Both the position numbers and the translations under genes were made by a program. The notes beneath the pieces are model-generated. The model saw only the letters and a list, made by a program, of their open reading frames with translations, did not search any database and had not been told where the DNA came from. Shown here one piece after another: positions 16,088 to 23,759 of a stretch of 41,330 nt of DNA (within the stretch, counting starts at the first letter, position 1; each line of letters starts with the position of its first letter). The DNA is from a virus: positions 1 to 41,330 of IMG/VR virus record IMGVR_UViG_3300009155_000106. One strand, written 5' to 3'.

Positions 16088-17527
16088 TTATTTTGTTAAT
16101 TTTCTTCTTGTTATTTTAGTTTTATGAAATCTTGTGTCTATTAGTTTTTTTACAGATTCGTGTGGGGATACAGCAGCATGGGAAAAATAGTTAAATTTAG
16201 GATGATTTGCTGCTACCAATGCTACAGATTCGTGAGGTGAGTTTAATCCTACATTTATATGGTTGTTTGAAGTACCAAATGCAGGATGCTTCACTGCTGC
16301 CATTGCTACAGATTCGTGTGGTGATTTTAATGCAAATTCCATTTCATAATTCTCCCATGTATTGTTCTTTTGCTGCGCAAATGCAGGATGATTTACTGCT
16401 GCCAATGCTACAGATTCGTGTCGTGATTCTACTGTATCTTCTAAGCGTCTGACAGCATCAAATCTAGGATGCTTCACTGCTGCCGTTGCTACAGATTCGT
16501 ATGGTGATTCTAATGCAGGTAACCAATGTGTGTCAGGATTAAATTTATGATGCTTCACTGCTGCCATTGCTACAGATTCGTGTGGTGATTCTAATGCATT
16601 AGACATATTATCACCGCCAGAAAAAAAGTTAGGATGGTTAAATGCTGCCATTGCTACAGATTCGTATGGTGATTTTAATGCAGACCTTATATGCCTTTCA
16701 GAATTATTTTTAGGATCTTTTACCAATTTTAATAAATGTTGTTCTGATGCTTTTGGATCAGTAAGATCAACTGATAATTGTATATCAAATCTACTTTGAT
16801 GATTAAATTCAGGCAAAGGTCTATCATGAAACGAAAGCTTAGGCAAGTTAGTTTCAGATGAATTAATTGGTTTATTTTCTTTATTCATGAACTGCTCAGG
16901 ATGCCATTGATACTTTTCTCCTTTATATAATGGTTTTTTTGGAAGTAAAACCATTAAAGGTCCGCTTTTATTATAATGCGTAAACCTGTTGTTACTTTTT
17001 GAAGAAGTACACCAATTTGTACCTCCACCAAGTGTGCATGAAGCTGATTTCGTGTGTGGTTGCACTACTTTCCAATGTTCATTTTCTCCATGCAGTGTAA
17101 ACTCGCCTGTAGGAATATCTTTAGTTGTGGTTTCGGGATTATGTTTTTGTGCAATGTTAAATAACTCAGTTGGATTATTTACCTTATCTAAATTCATTTT
17201 ATGCGCATCTTTATGTTCTTCAAATGTATTTAAATTATCTTTTATGGTAGATTTTAAATCTTCAAGATGAGGAATATTACCCTTTACAACTTGCTTCAAT
17301 GCCCATCTTTGATGGTGTAATGGCATATCATGTATACCCAATGATCTTGTTATGAAATCTGTTTTGTGTTCAGTTTGTTGATCTGGTGGTATCTTTGAAT
17401 TATCATAAGGAATTTCATAATTCTTAAGAATCTTATCACCATGTTGATTGACAAATTGATGAAGTTCTTTACCTTCAAGTAACATAGACAAATTAGTTTC
17501 AATTAGATATTCTTTAAATGTTATCAT
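16088..17527 (-). CDS. HEAT-like repeat protein with capsid-targeting leader
   Basis: The 479-aa protein starts MITFKEYLIE/T, a capsid-targeting-type leader; a second LLE/G follows at 16-18. Residues 150-222 (HWKVVQPHTKSASCTLGGG, NWCTSS, YQWHPEQFMNKENKPI) match a domain I recognise from other phage and bacterial repeat proteins, function unknown. Residues 283-466 hold seven copies of SPHESVAMAAVKHPxF at 27-34 residue spacing, probably stacked helical hairpins of HEAT/ARM type for protein binding. A TATAAT-like box lies 15 bases before the ATG but lacks a good -35. The target is unknown. Confidence 0.72.
   Translation of the reverse strand: MITFKEYLIETNLSMLLEGKELHQFVNQHGDKILKNYEIPYDNSKIPPDQQTEHKTDFITRSLGIHDMPLHHQRWALKQVVKGNIPHLEDLKSTIKDNLNTFEEHKDAHKMNLDKVNNPTELFNIAQKHNPETTTKDIPTGEFTLHGENEHWKVVQPHTKSASCTLGGGTNWCTSSKSNNRFTHYNKSGPLMVLLPKKPLYKGEKYQWHPEQFMNKENKPINSSETNLPKLSFHDRPLPEFNHQSRFDIQLSVDLTDPKASEQHLLKLVKDPKNNSERHIRSALKSPYESVAMAAFNHPNFFSGGDNMSNALESPHESVAMAAVKHHKFNPDTHWLPALESPYESVATAAVKHPRFDAVRRLEDTVESRHESVALAAVNHPAFAQQKNNTWENYEMEFALKSPHESVAMAAVKHPAFGTSNNHINVGLNSPHESVALVAANHPKFNYFSHAAVSPHESVKKLIDTRFHKTKITRRKLTK
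16130..16681 (-). repeat. Seven tandem repeats inside the repeat-protein gene
   Basis: The DNA coding for the SPHESVAMAAVKHP unit recurs seven times at about 80-100 base spacing, with several copies nearly identical, for example around 16290, 16480 and 16560. This favours recent expansion by recombination. Confidence 0.75.
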
Positions 17528-17603
17528 TTGTATGTTTTATCCATTATACCATAATCATTGCCGTGCTTCACTATAGTTTCTTTTAATATTTACTTGAAAT
17601 CTT

Positions 17604-17921
17604 TTATTTGTTTTTCCATCGGTGCTTTCCAAATTTTCGGTTATCCCAAGGATTAATTAGTCTTCCATATTTATCAAAATATTTTATCTTTGACTGTGAC
17701 ACTGGTTCGGACTTTGGTGTTCTATCTGAGTTTGGGTTTTTAACTGGCATCAGACGATAATCTAAATCTCCCTTTGTGAATTTTTCCTGAGCAGATGGTT
17801 CCTTGATTCCTTTATAGGGAGAAAATGGACCATTTGGACCAAATAACACACCAAGATCTTTACCACCTGGTTCAAATTTTGCTTCTGCAATTAACGACAA
17901 TATTTGTTTAAAGTTTTTCAT
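17604..17921 (-). CDS. Small putative internal head protein
   Basis: The 105-aa protein begins MKNFKQILSLIAE/AKF and then has LGVLFGPNGPFSPYKG. This N-terminal 45 residues is a paralogue of the start of the 316-aa protein encoded at 19075-20025 (MKKFKQILLLIAE, then FGKLFGPRGKYSPN), and the similarity extends to the DNA. IAE/A is a good prohead-protease site. The rest is basic and polar with no known domain. It overlaps the 386-aa gene by ATGA. Confidence 0.7.
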   Translation of the reverse strand: MKNFKQILSLIAEAKFEPGGKDLGVLFGPNGPFSPYKGIKEPSAQEKFTKGDLDYRLMPVKNPNSDRTPKSEPVSQSKIKYFDKYGRLINPWDNRKFGKHRWKNK

Positions 17922-19078
17922 CTTTTTATGAACTCCACCATGTGTCGGTTTATATTTGTTTCTGGTATTATTGGTTGAATAGAAATCGAAGATGGGTTTT
18001 TCTTAAACTCATTCATTACATTTTGAGGTGCTTCAGCTTCATATGTGGATAATACATGTCCAATAGCACTCTTGACTGAGTTTCTATTCTTTCCTCTAAA
18101 ATGTGAATGTGTTCCAATTCTTCTTATCAAATCTTCATTTCCAAAAATCTGATCGTGTATTAGATTTTTAACTCTTGCAAGTTTATTCTCATCCAGATTT
18201 TCATGTTTTGCATTAGCAGTCAATATTCTGTAGATATGAAATCTACTCAAGGCCTGACCAGCAGAGATCTCTTGCTTAGACATGTCACCTAATTCACCAA
18301 AATGTATTGGAGCTGAATCAATCATGGATCGAGTCGCTAAAATGGCATCTTTTTTGGTATTCTCAACTAAAAAATCAGAAGAGGAATATACTAGAGATTC
18401 CTTTACATCCTGAGATTCAATATGCTTCTGTAGAATACCCATAAGTTTTTCATCTCCAGTACTAGCTATTCTCAACATTTTTTCTGGAACACCAGGTTTA
18501 GTTGAATCCAAGTGACCAGTATCAAAATCAACTATTCTTGCATAAGATAAAGCAACTCCATGCGGATCAGTTGCTTCTATTGTGCCATTTCTAATAAGAT
18601 GTCTGACTCTTGAATACACCTTCTGTGCTGTTGGATGCCAGTTATGAATAGGTCTATTTCTAGAATCTGTATGGTTATAACCACCCCTTGGTATTTCGCT
18701 ACTAACTCTCCACTTAAGCCAATCTGCTTGATTACGCAACTTTACATCTTTAGGCAATTTTTTGATATAATCTGGAAACTGCGTTTTACCAGGCTCTAAA
18801 AGTCCATTTCCAATATATTCTGCTCCAATGCGAGGGATAGATGTTTCAAAACTTGTCATAGCATTTGCTGCTCGTTGATTTCTAACAGCTGTAAATTTTA
18901 AAAATTCAGAATCTAGATTTTCTAGTGCTTTATCAGATAATGTGCGGTTATAAGCTATTTGATTTTGCAATCTAATAATATGTCCATTAAGCGGTTCTTG
19001 AAAAGCACTAAGCTTATTATAATTACGCAGGAATGCTTTTTTTCCAGATTCGGTAATGTATTGTCGAAATGATTTCAT
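17918..19078 (-). CDS. Putative internal head protein
   Basis: This 386-aa protein begins MKSFRQYITE/S, a clear capsid-targeting-type leader with ITE as the cleavage motif. The body is alpha/beta and soluble without a recognised catalytic motif. EDLIRRIGTHSHF near residue 310 resembles a segment of the 182-aa protein at 14883-15428. ATGA overlaps join it to both neighbours, so three leader-bearing genes (316, 386 and 105 aa) form one translationally coupled unit downstream of a late promoter. Cargo function is unknown. Confidence 0.7.
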   Translation of the reverse strand: MKSFRQYITESGKKAFLRNYNKLSAFQEPLNGHIIRLQNQIAYNRTLSDKALENLDSEFLKFTAVRNQRAANAMTSFETSIPRIGAEYIGNGLLEPGKTQFPDYIKKLPKDVKLRNQADWLKWRVSSEIPRGGYNHTDSRNRPIHNWHPTAQKVYSRVRHLIRNGTIEATDPHGVALSYARIVDFDTGHLDSTKPGVPEKMLRIASTGDEKLMGILQKHIESQDVKESLVYSSSDFLVENTKKDAILATRSMIDSAPIHFGELGDMSKQEISAGQALSRFHIYRILTANAKHENLDENKLARVKNLIHDQIFGNEDLIRRIGTHSHFRGKNRNSVKSAIGHVLSTYEAEAPQNVMNEFKKNPSSISIQPIIPETNINRHMVEFIKR

Positions 19079-20025
19079 ACGAGTGATGGCATCCTTGGTC
19101 TTGTTGGTGCTTTTGGTCCTGTTGGTTGCTTTCCTGTTGGATTTTTTGGTTTTGGTGTCACTGGTTCATTACCACCACCACCTCCACCATCCACACCTGG
19201 CACATCTGGATGATTGATGGCCGTTGCCAATACTAATGGACTGCGTTTTGTACCAACCATTTGTTGTCCGCTATCTGGGTGTATATACCATGCATGTCCA
19301 GTCTTCTTTTCTAGATACTGAGTTAATTCTTTTATTTGACCTGCACCTGATATAAAAGTCTTTAAAGGGTAAAAGTGAGCTTTTAGAGTTATTTCTCCTG
19401 GAAAACTAGTGTCTTGAGAAGTATGTGATACTCTTGCATTACCAAATTTTTCGTCAATTGGCAATCCTTTAGAATTTAGATCAGTTATCTTATCTGCTAA
19501 TGTATCTAAATGAGAAGTAATCAAATTATGAGCAAATAGACCTCGTTCATATTTACTCGCTTTTCCACCAGTGGATTCATGATATTCACGAAGAGCAGCT
19601 GTTAATCTATCTGAATGTTTCATGAATCTTGGGCTAACAGCTTTCATCATTTCGCGAAGTTCACGATCATTCTCCATCATTCGCATCAAGTGTCCCTCGT
19701 GGTGCATATTGTTCGTGACAACTGGAAACGACCCTGTTGGTCTTTTTGCTGCTGATGGTTTCTTGGTTCTTGATGGTGTTGGTGTTGCTGGTGTTGGTTC
19801 TGATGGCATCTGAGGCCTCCGAATGTTACCACTTTTAATTCTTGCGAGATATGTTTCTTCTTTTCCAGGATTCCATGATGATTCTCCTGGAGCATTTTTG
19901 TCATTTGGAGAATATTTACCCCTTGGACCAAATAATTTACCAAAATCTAATTTACCAAAATTTTCACGATCTGGTCCATATCTTTCTTCTGCTATTAACA
20001 ATAATATTTGTTTAAACTTTTTCAT
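19075..20025 (-). CDS. Putative internal head protein
   Basis: I start the gene at the ATG at 20025, giving MKKFKQILLLIAE/E; the codon before it is TTG. The first 45 residues duplicate those of the 105-aa protein at 17604-17921. Residues 60-110 are Pro/Thr/Lys-rich, 110-240 are largely helical, and the last 50 are Gly/Pro-rich. No enzyme motif is visible. There is no ribosome-binding site, and TATAAATA ends exactly 6 bases before the ATG, which suggests a leaderless late transcript. The gene leads the coupled 316-386-105 set. Confidence 0.7.
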   Translation of the reverse strand: MKKFKQILLLIAEERYGPDRENFGKLDFGKLFGPRGKYSPNDKNAPGESSWNPGKEETYLARIKSGNIRRPQMPSEPTPATPTPSRTKKPSAAKRPTGSFPVVTNNMHHEGHLMRMMENDRELREMMKAVSPRFMKHSDRLTAALREYHESTGGKASKYERGLFAHNLITSHLDTLADKITDLNSKGLPIDEKFGNARVSHTSQDTSFPGEITLKAHFYPLKTFISGAGQIKELTQYLEKKTGHAWYIHPDSGQQMVGTKRSPLVLATAINHPDVPGVDGGGGGGNEPVTPKPKNPTGKQPTGPKAPTRPRMPSLV

Positions 20026-20031
20026 CAATTC

Positions 20032-20039
20032 TATTTATA
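20032..20039 (-). promoter_or_regulatory. Late promoter TATAAATA, 6 nt from start codon
   Basis: A perfect late promoter element on the minus strand with a 6-base gap to the ATG at 20025 and no ribosome-binding site. It has the same geometry as the promoter of the 1019-aa gene. Confidence 0.75.
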
Positions 20040-20046
20040 ATAAGTT

Positions 20047-20072
20047 GGGGGGATTCACACCTGAATCCCCCC
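20047..20072 (-). terminator. Strong hairpin after the 62-aa gene
   Basis: GGGGGGATTCA (20047-20057) pairs with 20062-20072 around a 4-base loop, an 11-bp GC-rich stem. The downstream minus-strand tail is only moderately T-rich, so termination is likely but not certain. Confidence 0.6.
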
Positions 20073-20104
20073 CTAGTCCATCAGGTAGCGAAAGCCCGAG
20101 CGGT

Positions 20105-20293
20105 CTAGTGTTTCTTTCGCACTTTACGAATAAAATCCTCTGGGTGTGTAAAAAACACCGCAGGATCTATTTTATGTTTGCGCGATTCAAATTTGAGATA
20201 GTTTAAGAAAGCGGGGGTGCGGACTAGTTCCGCAGAATCCTCGGAGATCATTACCCGTCTAAGGTTTTCGGCAAAAGCCTTGTCTTTCTTCAT
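20105..20293 (-). CDS. Small hypothetical protein
   Basis: A 62-aa basic protein with no recognised domain, containing LVRTPAFLNYLKFESRKH and FFTHPEDFIRKVRKKH. It has a downstream hairpin and a possible promoter in the palindrome just upstream. There is a GGTGG directly before the ATG but the spacing is poor, so an internal start at codon 15 (MISED) or a leaderless start are possible. Moderate confidence that it is expressed. Confidence 0.5.
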   Translation of the reverse strand: MKKDKAFAENLRRVMISEDSAELVRTPAFLNYLKFESRKHKIDPAVFFTHPEDFIRKVRKKH

Positions 20294-20297
20294 CCAC

Positions 20298-20311
20298 CTT
20301 TATATATAAAG
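20298..20311. promoter_or_regulatory. Divergent palindromic promoter-like region
   Basis: CTTTATATATAAAG is a perfect 14-bp palindrome between two divergent small genes. Each strand reads TATATAAA, two mismatches from the T4 late element, so it may drive both genes. Confidence 0.4.
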
Positions 20312-20327
20312 AAAAGGAGTTCATACT

Positions 20328-20465
20328 ATGGACAATCTACAAGCAGTATTCTCAAGCACTTTAGGCACGATTTTCTACACACTTACAGTCTTCGTTGCTG
20401 GAGCACTTATCGGTGCTCCACTTTGGAGTTGGGTGAATGAAAAATTACCTTGGAATAAGAAATAA
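20328..20465 (+). CDS. Small single-TM membrane protein
   Basis: This 45-aa protein has an excellent AAGGAG ribosome-binding site. It contains one transmembrane helix (about residues 12-33, TIFYTLTVFVAGALIGAPLW) and ends VNEKLPWNKK. The FVAGALIGAPLW...LPWNK pattern recalls a small membrane protein present in other T4-like phages, of unknown function. It is transcribed away from the 62-aa gene and ends before the terminator at 20508-20542. Confidence 0.7.
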   Translation: MDNLQAVFSSTLGTIFYTLTVFVAGALIGAPLWSWVNEKLPWNKK

Positions 20466-20466
20466 T

Positions 20467-20474
20467 TATAAATA
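20467..20474 (+). promoter_or_regulatory. Late promoter TATAAATA upstream of a terminator
   Basis: A perfect plus-strand late element two bases after the stop of the 45-aa gene. The only thing between it and the terminator at 20508-20542 is about 60 bases, so it would give a very short transcript. Confidence 0.55.
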
Positions 20475-20507
20475 TTATTTCCACGGGATGGGAAAACGGG
20501 AAAGAAG

Positions 20508-20542
20508 AAGGGGAGTCGTAACAGACTCCCCTTTCTGTTTTT
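20508..20542 (+). terminator. Rho-independent terminator
   Basis: A 10-bp stem (20508-20517 with 20524-20533) with a 6-base loop is followed by a T-rich tract on the plus strand. It ends the 45-aa gene transcript, and its T-tract runs into the next late promoter. Confidence 0.8.
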
Positions 20543-20549
20543 ATAAATA
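20542..20549 (+). promoter_or_regulatory. Late promoter TATAAATA
   Basis: A perfect plus-strand late element followed by AAAGG and the ATG of the 95-aa gene 17 bases downstream. Confidence 0.7.
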
Positions 20550-20566
20550 ATAAAAAAGGTAATTAT

Positions 20567-20854
20567 ATGAATCTAAAAGAATATTACAAGAATCGTTTAA
20601 ATGAATTGATGGAACAACAGGCCAGACTGCCCAGTCTTGAAAAAGATACTATTGATCGTAGTTATGATTCCATAGAAAATATTAGAGCGGGTGCAGAGTT
20701 TGGAGCTAATACACCAGCAAACAGTGCTGATAAGAAGATTAAAGTGTATACAGGCGGATTGGTTCAAAAACCGCTCACTCCACAGTATGGCACACCTAAT
20801 GCCAAAGCACGCAATAAGAGTAGTGGAAATCCTACATTCACTCCTGGACTTTAA
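20567..20854 (+). CDS. Small putative internal head protein
   Basis: The 95-aa protein begins MNLKEYYKNRLNELME/QQA. LNE and LME are both plausible prohead-protease sites and the leader fits the capsid-targeting plan. The rest is polar and rich in Asn, Lys, Pro and Thr, with no domain seen. It has its own late promoter and AAGG ribosome-binding site. Its 3' end overlaps the convergent RuvC-like gene by 17 bases. Confidence 0.65.
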   Translation: MNLKEYYKNRLNELMEQQARLPSLEKDTIDRSYDSIENIRAGAEFGANTPANSADKKIKVYTGGLVQKPLTPQYGTPNAKARNKSSGNPTFTPGL

Positions 20855-21395
20855 GTTGATTCCAGAATAATTTACAGATAGCAAAAGCGTCCACAATATC
20901 TGTAACGGGATTACCAACAAGAGTCTTATTAGGGGTGATGATCTTATGAAGATCCACCCCTGTCTCTTTTACGAAGGTATCGTACATTTTTGGTTTATCG
21001 GCATTTCCTTTTTCAGTATAGAACTTCTTGACTCTTGTTGGTTCTAGAATATCAACAGGAATACCCGCTTGGTAAAGTTTGTACTTGAGAATGCCTGTAT
21101 TCTCAGCAAGATTAAAAACCCTTCCTGTGGCATTGTAGGCGTATCCTTCGATTGCCACCTGATCGGATCCAATTACGGTTCTCATTACCCAATCAGAAAT
21201 TGAGTCATATCTCTCACAATCACCTTTATAGTCTATAAACATCTCTCCGTGAATATTATTCAGAAAGGTAGTTGCGTACTTCTTAGTATCGGTGAGGAAA
21301 TAAAAGGAGCAATTCTTGAAATTAAATTCCTTCTTTGTGTCAAATACACAAAGAGCTGGACCGTTTAGAGAATAATCAATAGCTGAAATAATCAT
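20838..21395 (-). CDS. RuvC-like Holliday-junction resolvase
   Basis: The 185-aa protein has an RNase H-type fold with the acidic residues of RuvC-like nucleases: D7 in ISAIDYSLNGPAL, E83 in VAIEGYAYNATG, and D166/D169 in NPVTDIVDAFAI. Such proteins resolve branched DNA before packaging, the job done in T4 by the unrelated gp49. It is a lone minus-strand gene between plus-strand late genes, so it may rely on its own promoter, which I do not see clearly. The length is normal for the family. Confidence 0.82.
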   Translation of the reverse strand: MIISAIDYSLNGPALCVFDTKKEFNFKNCSFYFLTDTKKYATTFLNNIHGEMFIDYKGDCERYDSISDWVMRTVIGSDQVAIEGYAYNATGRVFNLAENTGILKYKLYQAGIPVDILEPTRVKKFYTEKGNADKPKMYDTFVKETGVDLHKIITPNKTLVGNPVTDIVDAFAICKLFWNQLKVQE

Positions 21396-21398
21396 CGT

Positions 21399-21406
21399 TA
21401 TAAATA
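21399..21406 (+). promoter_or_regulatory. Late promoter TATAAATA
   Basis: A perfect plus-strand late element upstream of the 511-aa gene, followed by AGGA and the ATG at 21429. It lies immediately beside the divergent start of the resolvase gene. Confidence 0.7.
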
Positions 21407-21428
21407 TTTAGGATAGGAACAAAAACAC

Positions 21429-22964
21429 ATGAGCGGATTCAACAACAATTATTTCAATAGACATCTCATTAATGATATGAGAAATGCCCTAAACTCGGTC
21501 TTCATTGAAGAAGAAAAAACTTCTGCGAGAAATCTTGAACAATTTAGAGAGCGACAAGCTAGCGATAGAGCAGATCGTATAGCTACAGGTAAGGCAAATA
21601 ATGCTGCCAAGGATGCTGCTAAGGCTGAGCGAGCAGCTGCGAGAACAGCTGCAGAAAAACCAGCACCAGCACCAGCACCAGCATCAGCACCAACTGCACC
21701 AGCAGCTGCACCAGCAGCTGCGGTGCGTGGGCCCAACGCAGGGAAGATAAACACAGATCCGACTAATGTGACAATGGGTGACAATGGACGGCCGCGGTCT
21801 ATTAATCTAGATGGTTCTTTTAATATTTCACCAGAAGCACAGGTACAAGCAGCAGCAAACAGAACCCCAGGCCCTACTGAAACCCCGCCTAGAGAAAGAT
21901 ATGTGAATCGGAATAGTCCTGAAGGAAGAGTTGAAGCATCAATTACTGCTGGAAAAGAACCTGATCTGCCGCGAGCTCCAGGTAACAGAATCATAACCAA
22001 TGACAGGGGAGTTCAAGATCCAGACTCTGTAGGATATGCTGCTGGTCAAAGAGCATTTGATGCAAGTATAGCAGCTGATGCAAGAGCATCAGCAAAGGCA
22101 GCAGCAGATGCAAGAGCAGCAGCAGATGATACTGAGGAACTTGAGGATTCAATTCCTAACAACGGAGGGTTGCTGACACAGTTAAGAGGCGCAATAAGGG
22201 GACAAAACAATGATCGGCAGGAGGCAGGAGCAGATGCTAGAGCACCAAAACCAGCCACACCAGCACCCACAGCACCCACAGCAGCACAAACAACTGATAC
22301 GCCAGCACCCACAGCACCCACAGCACCCATAGCAGCAAGAAGTTCTCCACAAATTAATACATCGGGAATTCCAAGTAGGTTACGAAATGCATTTGAAAGA
22401 TTAAATCAGTTAGATGCACCAGAAGCACCCACAGCACCCACAGCACCCACAACTGGTACGCCAGCACAACCAACAGCATCAAGCGGGGATACAGTGAATG
22501 GTGTTAGACAATCTTGGCAAGATTCACCACCCAGACCAAGTCAAAATATACGGCAAGATCCAAATAATGGCAGAAATGATGTAAACAACTTTAATCGCAT
22601 ACCAAAGCCGCGACCATTTAATCTTGTAGACCCATCAACCCAGCGTCAGGATGAAAGAGATGTGCAACAAAGAGATTCTCAATTCTCTAAATCAACTGCA
22701 CCAAAACCAGCAGGTTCAACACCATCAGTACAACCACCAGTAAAGTACGGAGAAGGTCGATCTAATTCAGATAAATTTGTCCCACCACAAAATCCAAGAT
22801 CATCAAGCGGGATGGCTGACAACGATTTACGAATGTGGAATGGAACAATAGGTCCAAATGGGGGACAACGAGCAAACCCAGCAGGTTCAACCAAATCTAC
22901 AGTAAAACCAGCAAGTACAGTGAAACCTAAAACCCCTCCTCAGACATTCTTTCCAATGAGATAA
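21429..22964 (+). CDS. Ala/Pro-rich low-complexity virion protein
   Basis: This 511-aa protein has an N-terminal helix ending SVFIEE/E, a possible prohead-protease site, then a charged coiled region (about 29-75). Ala/Pro/Thr repeats follow (APAPAPAS, repeated APTAP) at about 78-95, 275-300 and 335-350. The rest is Asn/Arg/Pro-rich and probably disordered. The 382/374-aa and 471-aa proteins on the other strand have a similar build, so all may be head-interior or scaffold-like proteins. It has its own late promoter. No enzymatic function is visible. Confidence 0.65.
   Translation: MSGFNNNYFNRHLINDMRNALNSVFIEEEKTSARNLEQFRERQASDRADRIATGKANNAAKDAAKAERAAARTAAEKPAPAPAPASAPTAPAAAPAAAVRGPNAGKINTDPTNVTMGDNGRPRSINLDGSFNISPEAQVQAAANRTPGPTETPPRERYVNRNSPEGRVEASITAGKEPDLPRAPGNRIITNDRGVQDPDSVGYAAGQRAFDASIAADARASAKAAADARAAADDTEELEDSIPNNGGLLTQLRGAIRGQNNDRQEAGADARAPKPATPAPTAPTAAQTTDTPAPTAPTAPIAARSSPQINTSGIPSRLRNAFERLNQLDAPEAPTAPTAPTTGTPAQPTASSGDTVNGVRQSWQDSPPRPSQNIRQDPNNGRNDVNNFNRIPKPRPFNLVDPSTQRQDERDVQQRDSQFSKSTAPKPAGSTPSVQPPVKYGEGRSNSDKFVPPQNPRSSSGMADNDLRMWNGTIGPNGGQRANPAGSTKSTVKPASTVKPKTPPQTFFPMR
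22240..22460 (+). repeat. Tandem ACC/GCA-rich coding repeats
   Basis: Repeated CACCCACAGCA units near 22255-22330 and 22425-22450 encode APTAP runs. They are prone to slippage and should vary in number between relatives. Confidence 0.65.
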
Positions 22965-22975
22965 AGGAACAATAT

Positions 22976-23713
22976 ATGCCAATTATAAATGGAAGATATC
23001 AAACTCCCTCGGCATTCGGATACGGAGTAAATGACAGACAATCTATTCAAAATAAATTAAGACAATCTATTTCACAAAGACCACCAGCAGCATTAAGTAG
23101 AAAAGCACCACCAACTGAAACTGATCGTGGAGAAACTCCATCTCTATTAAGAAATCCAGATGATAACAATCTTTCGAGTGCTGCTTTTGGTCCAGGACAA
23201 AATTCAGCAAGCTGGCAACAAGTAAGAAATGATCACATTGATGCTGCTAGAACTGGAACACCACCTCCACTGTTTTCTCCAGAAAGAAGAACAACTGGAA
23301 CATCTGATCAGATGAGAGTTGCAACTGACTGGGCGAATAAGGGATCATCTCCTGGCGAAATAGCACAAAGAATGAAAACTGTTTCATCTATGAGAAATGA
23401 TGATTTTGGAAGAAGAACACCAACGGTATCTCCAGCAGCGCAAGCAGCAGAGCAACAAAGAAAAACAGCATTTAATGATTGGGATAGTGGTAGAAGTGGA
23501 AATCCAAAGGGAACTCCATTAACCAATCAACAATTAGGAATTGCTGATAACAATGATGCAGTATCGGCAAAAGTAGGATTTGATGTAGCATCAAGTCAGA
23601 ATAGAACATCTGAAGTATTACGACAATCACAACGCGCAGAAGAACTTGCCAACAAATCAAGAAACACAGCGACAAGATTGAATTCTGAAAGGTCTTCTGG
23701 ATTGTTCAGTTAA
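22976..23713 (+). CDS. Low-complexity virion-type protein
   Basis: The 245-aa protein is polar, rich in Arg, Ser, Asn and Pro, and lacks recognised domains. A helical charged segment lies near the C-terminus (about 205-240). AAGGAA precedes the ATG, and the gene follows the 511-aa gene by 11 bases, so they share a transcript. The start (AAGGAACAATATATGCC) is the same as that of the 151-aa gene at 14872. The terminator at 23734-23757 ends the unit. Confidence 0.62.
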   Translation: MPIINGRYQTPSAFGYGVNDRQSIQNKLRQSISQRPPAALSRKAPPTETDRGETPSLLRNPDDNNLSSAAFGPGQNSASWQQVRNDHIDAARTGTPPPLFSPERRTTGTSDQMRVATDWANKGSSPGEIAQRMKTVSSMRNDDFGRRTPTVSPAAQAAEQQRKTAFNDWDSGRSGNPKGTPLTNQQLGIADNNDAVSAKVGFDVASSQNRTSEVLRQSQRAEELANKSRNTATRLNSERSSGLFS

Positions 23714-23733
23714 TGAAACTCTCCAAATAATGA

Positions 23734-23757
23734 AAAAACCCCCGAAAGGGGGTTTTT
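23734..23757. terminator. Bidirectional terminator between convergent units
   Basis: AAAAACCCCC, a GAAA loop and GGGGGTTTTT form a perfect symmetric hairpin with T-runs on both strands. It separates the plus-strand 245-aa gene from the minus-strand 1136-aa gene. Confidence 0.88.
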
Positions 23758-23759
23758 CT

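Noticed and set aside
17543-17548. Sigma-70 promoter for the HEAT-like repeat gene
   Set aside because: A TATAAT box is present but the -35 region (TGAAGC) is poor, so I did not list it as a promoter.
20041-20104. tRNA-like fold after the 62-aa gene
   Set aside because: The GGGGGGATTCA hairpin looks like a T arm at first sight, but no acceptor, D or anticodon arms fit.
21449-22000. An Ala-rich minus-strand open frame of 183 codons
   Set aside because: It is the antisense of the Ala/Pro-rich 511-aa gene; GC-rich repeats on that strand keep the frame open by chance.
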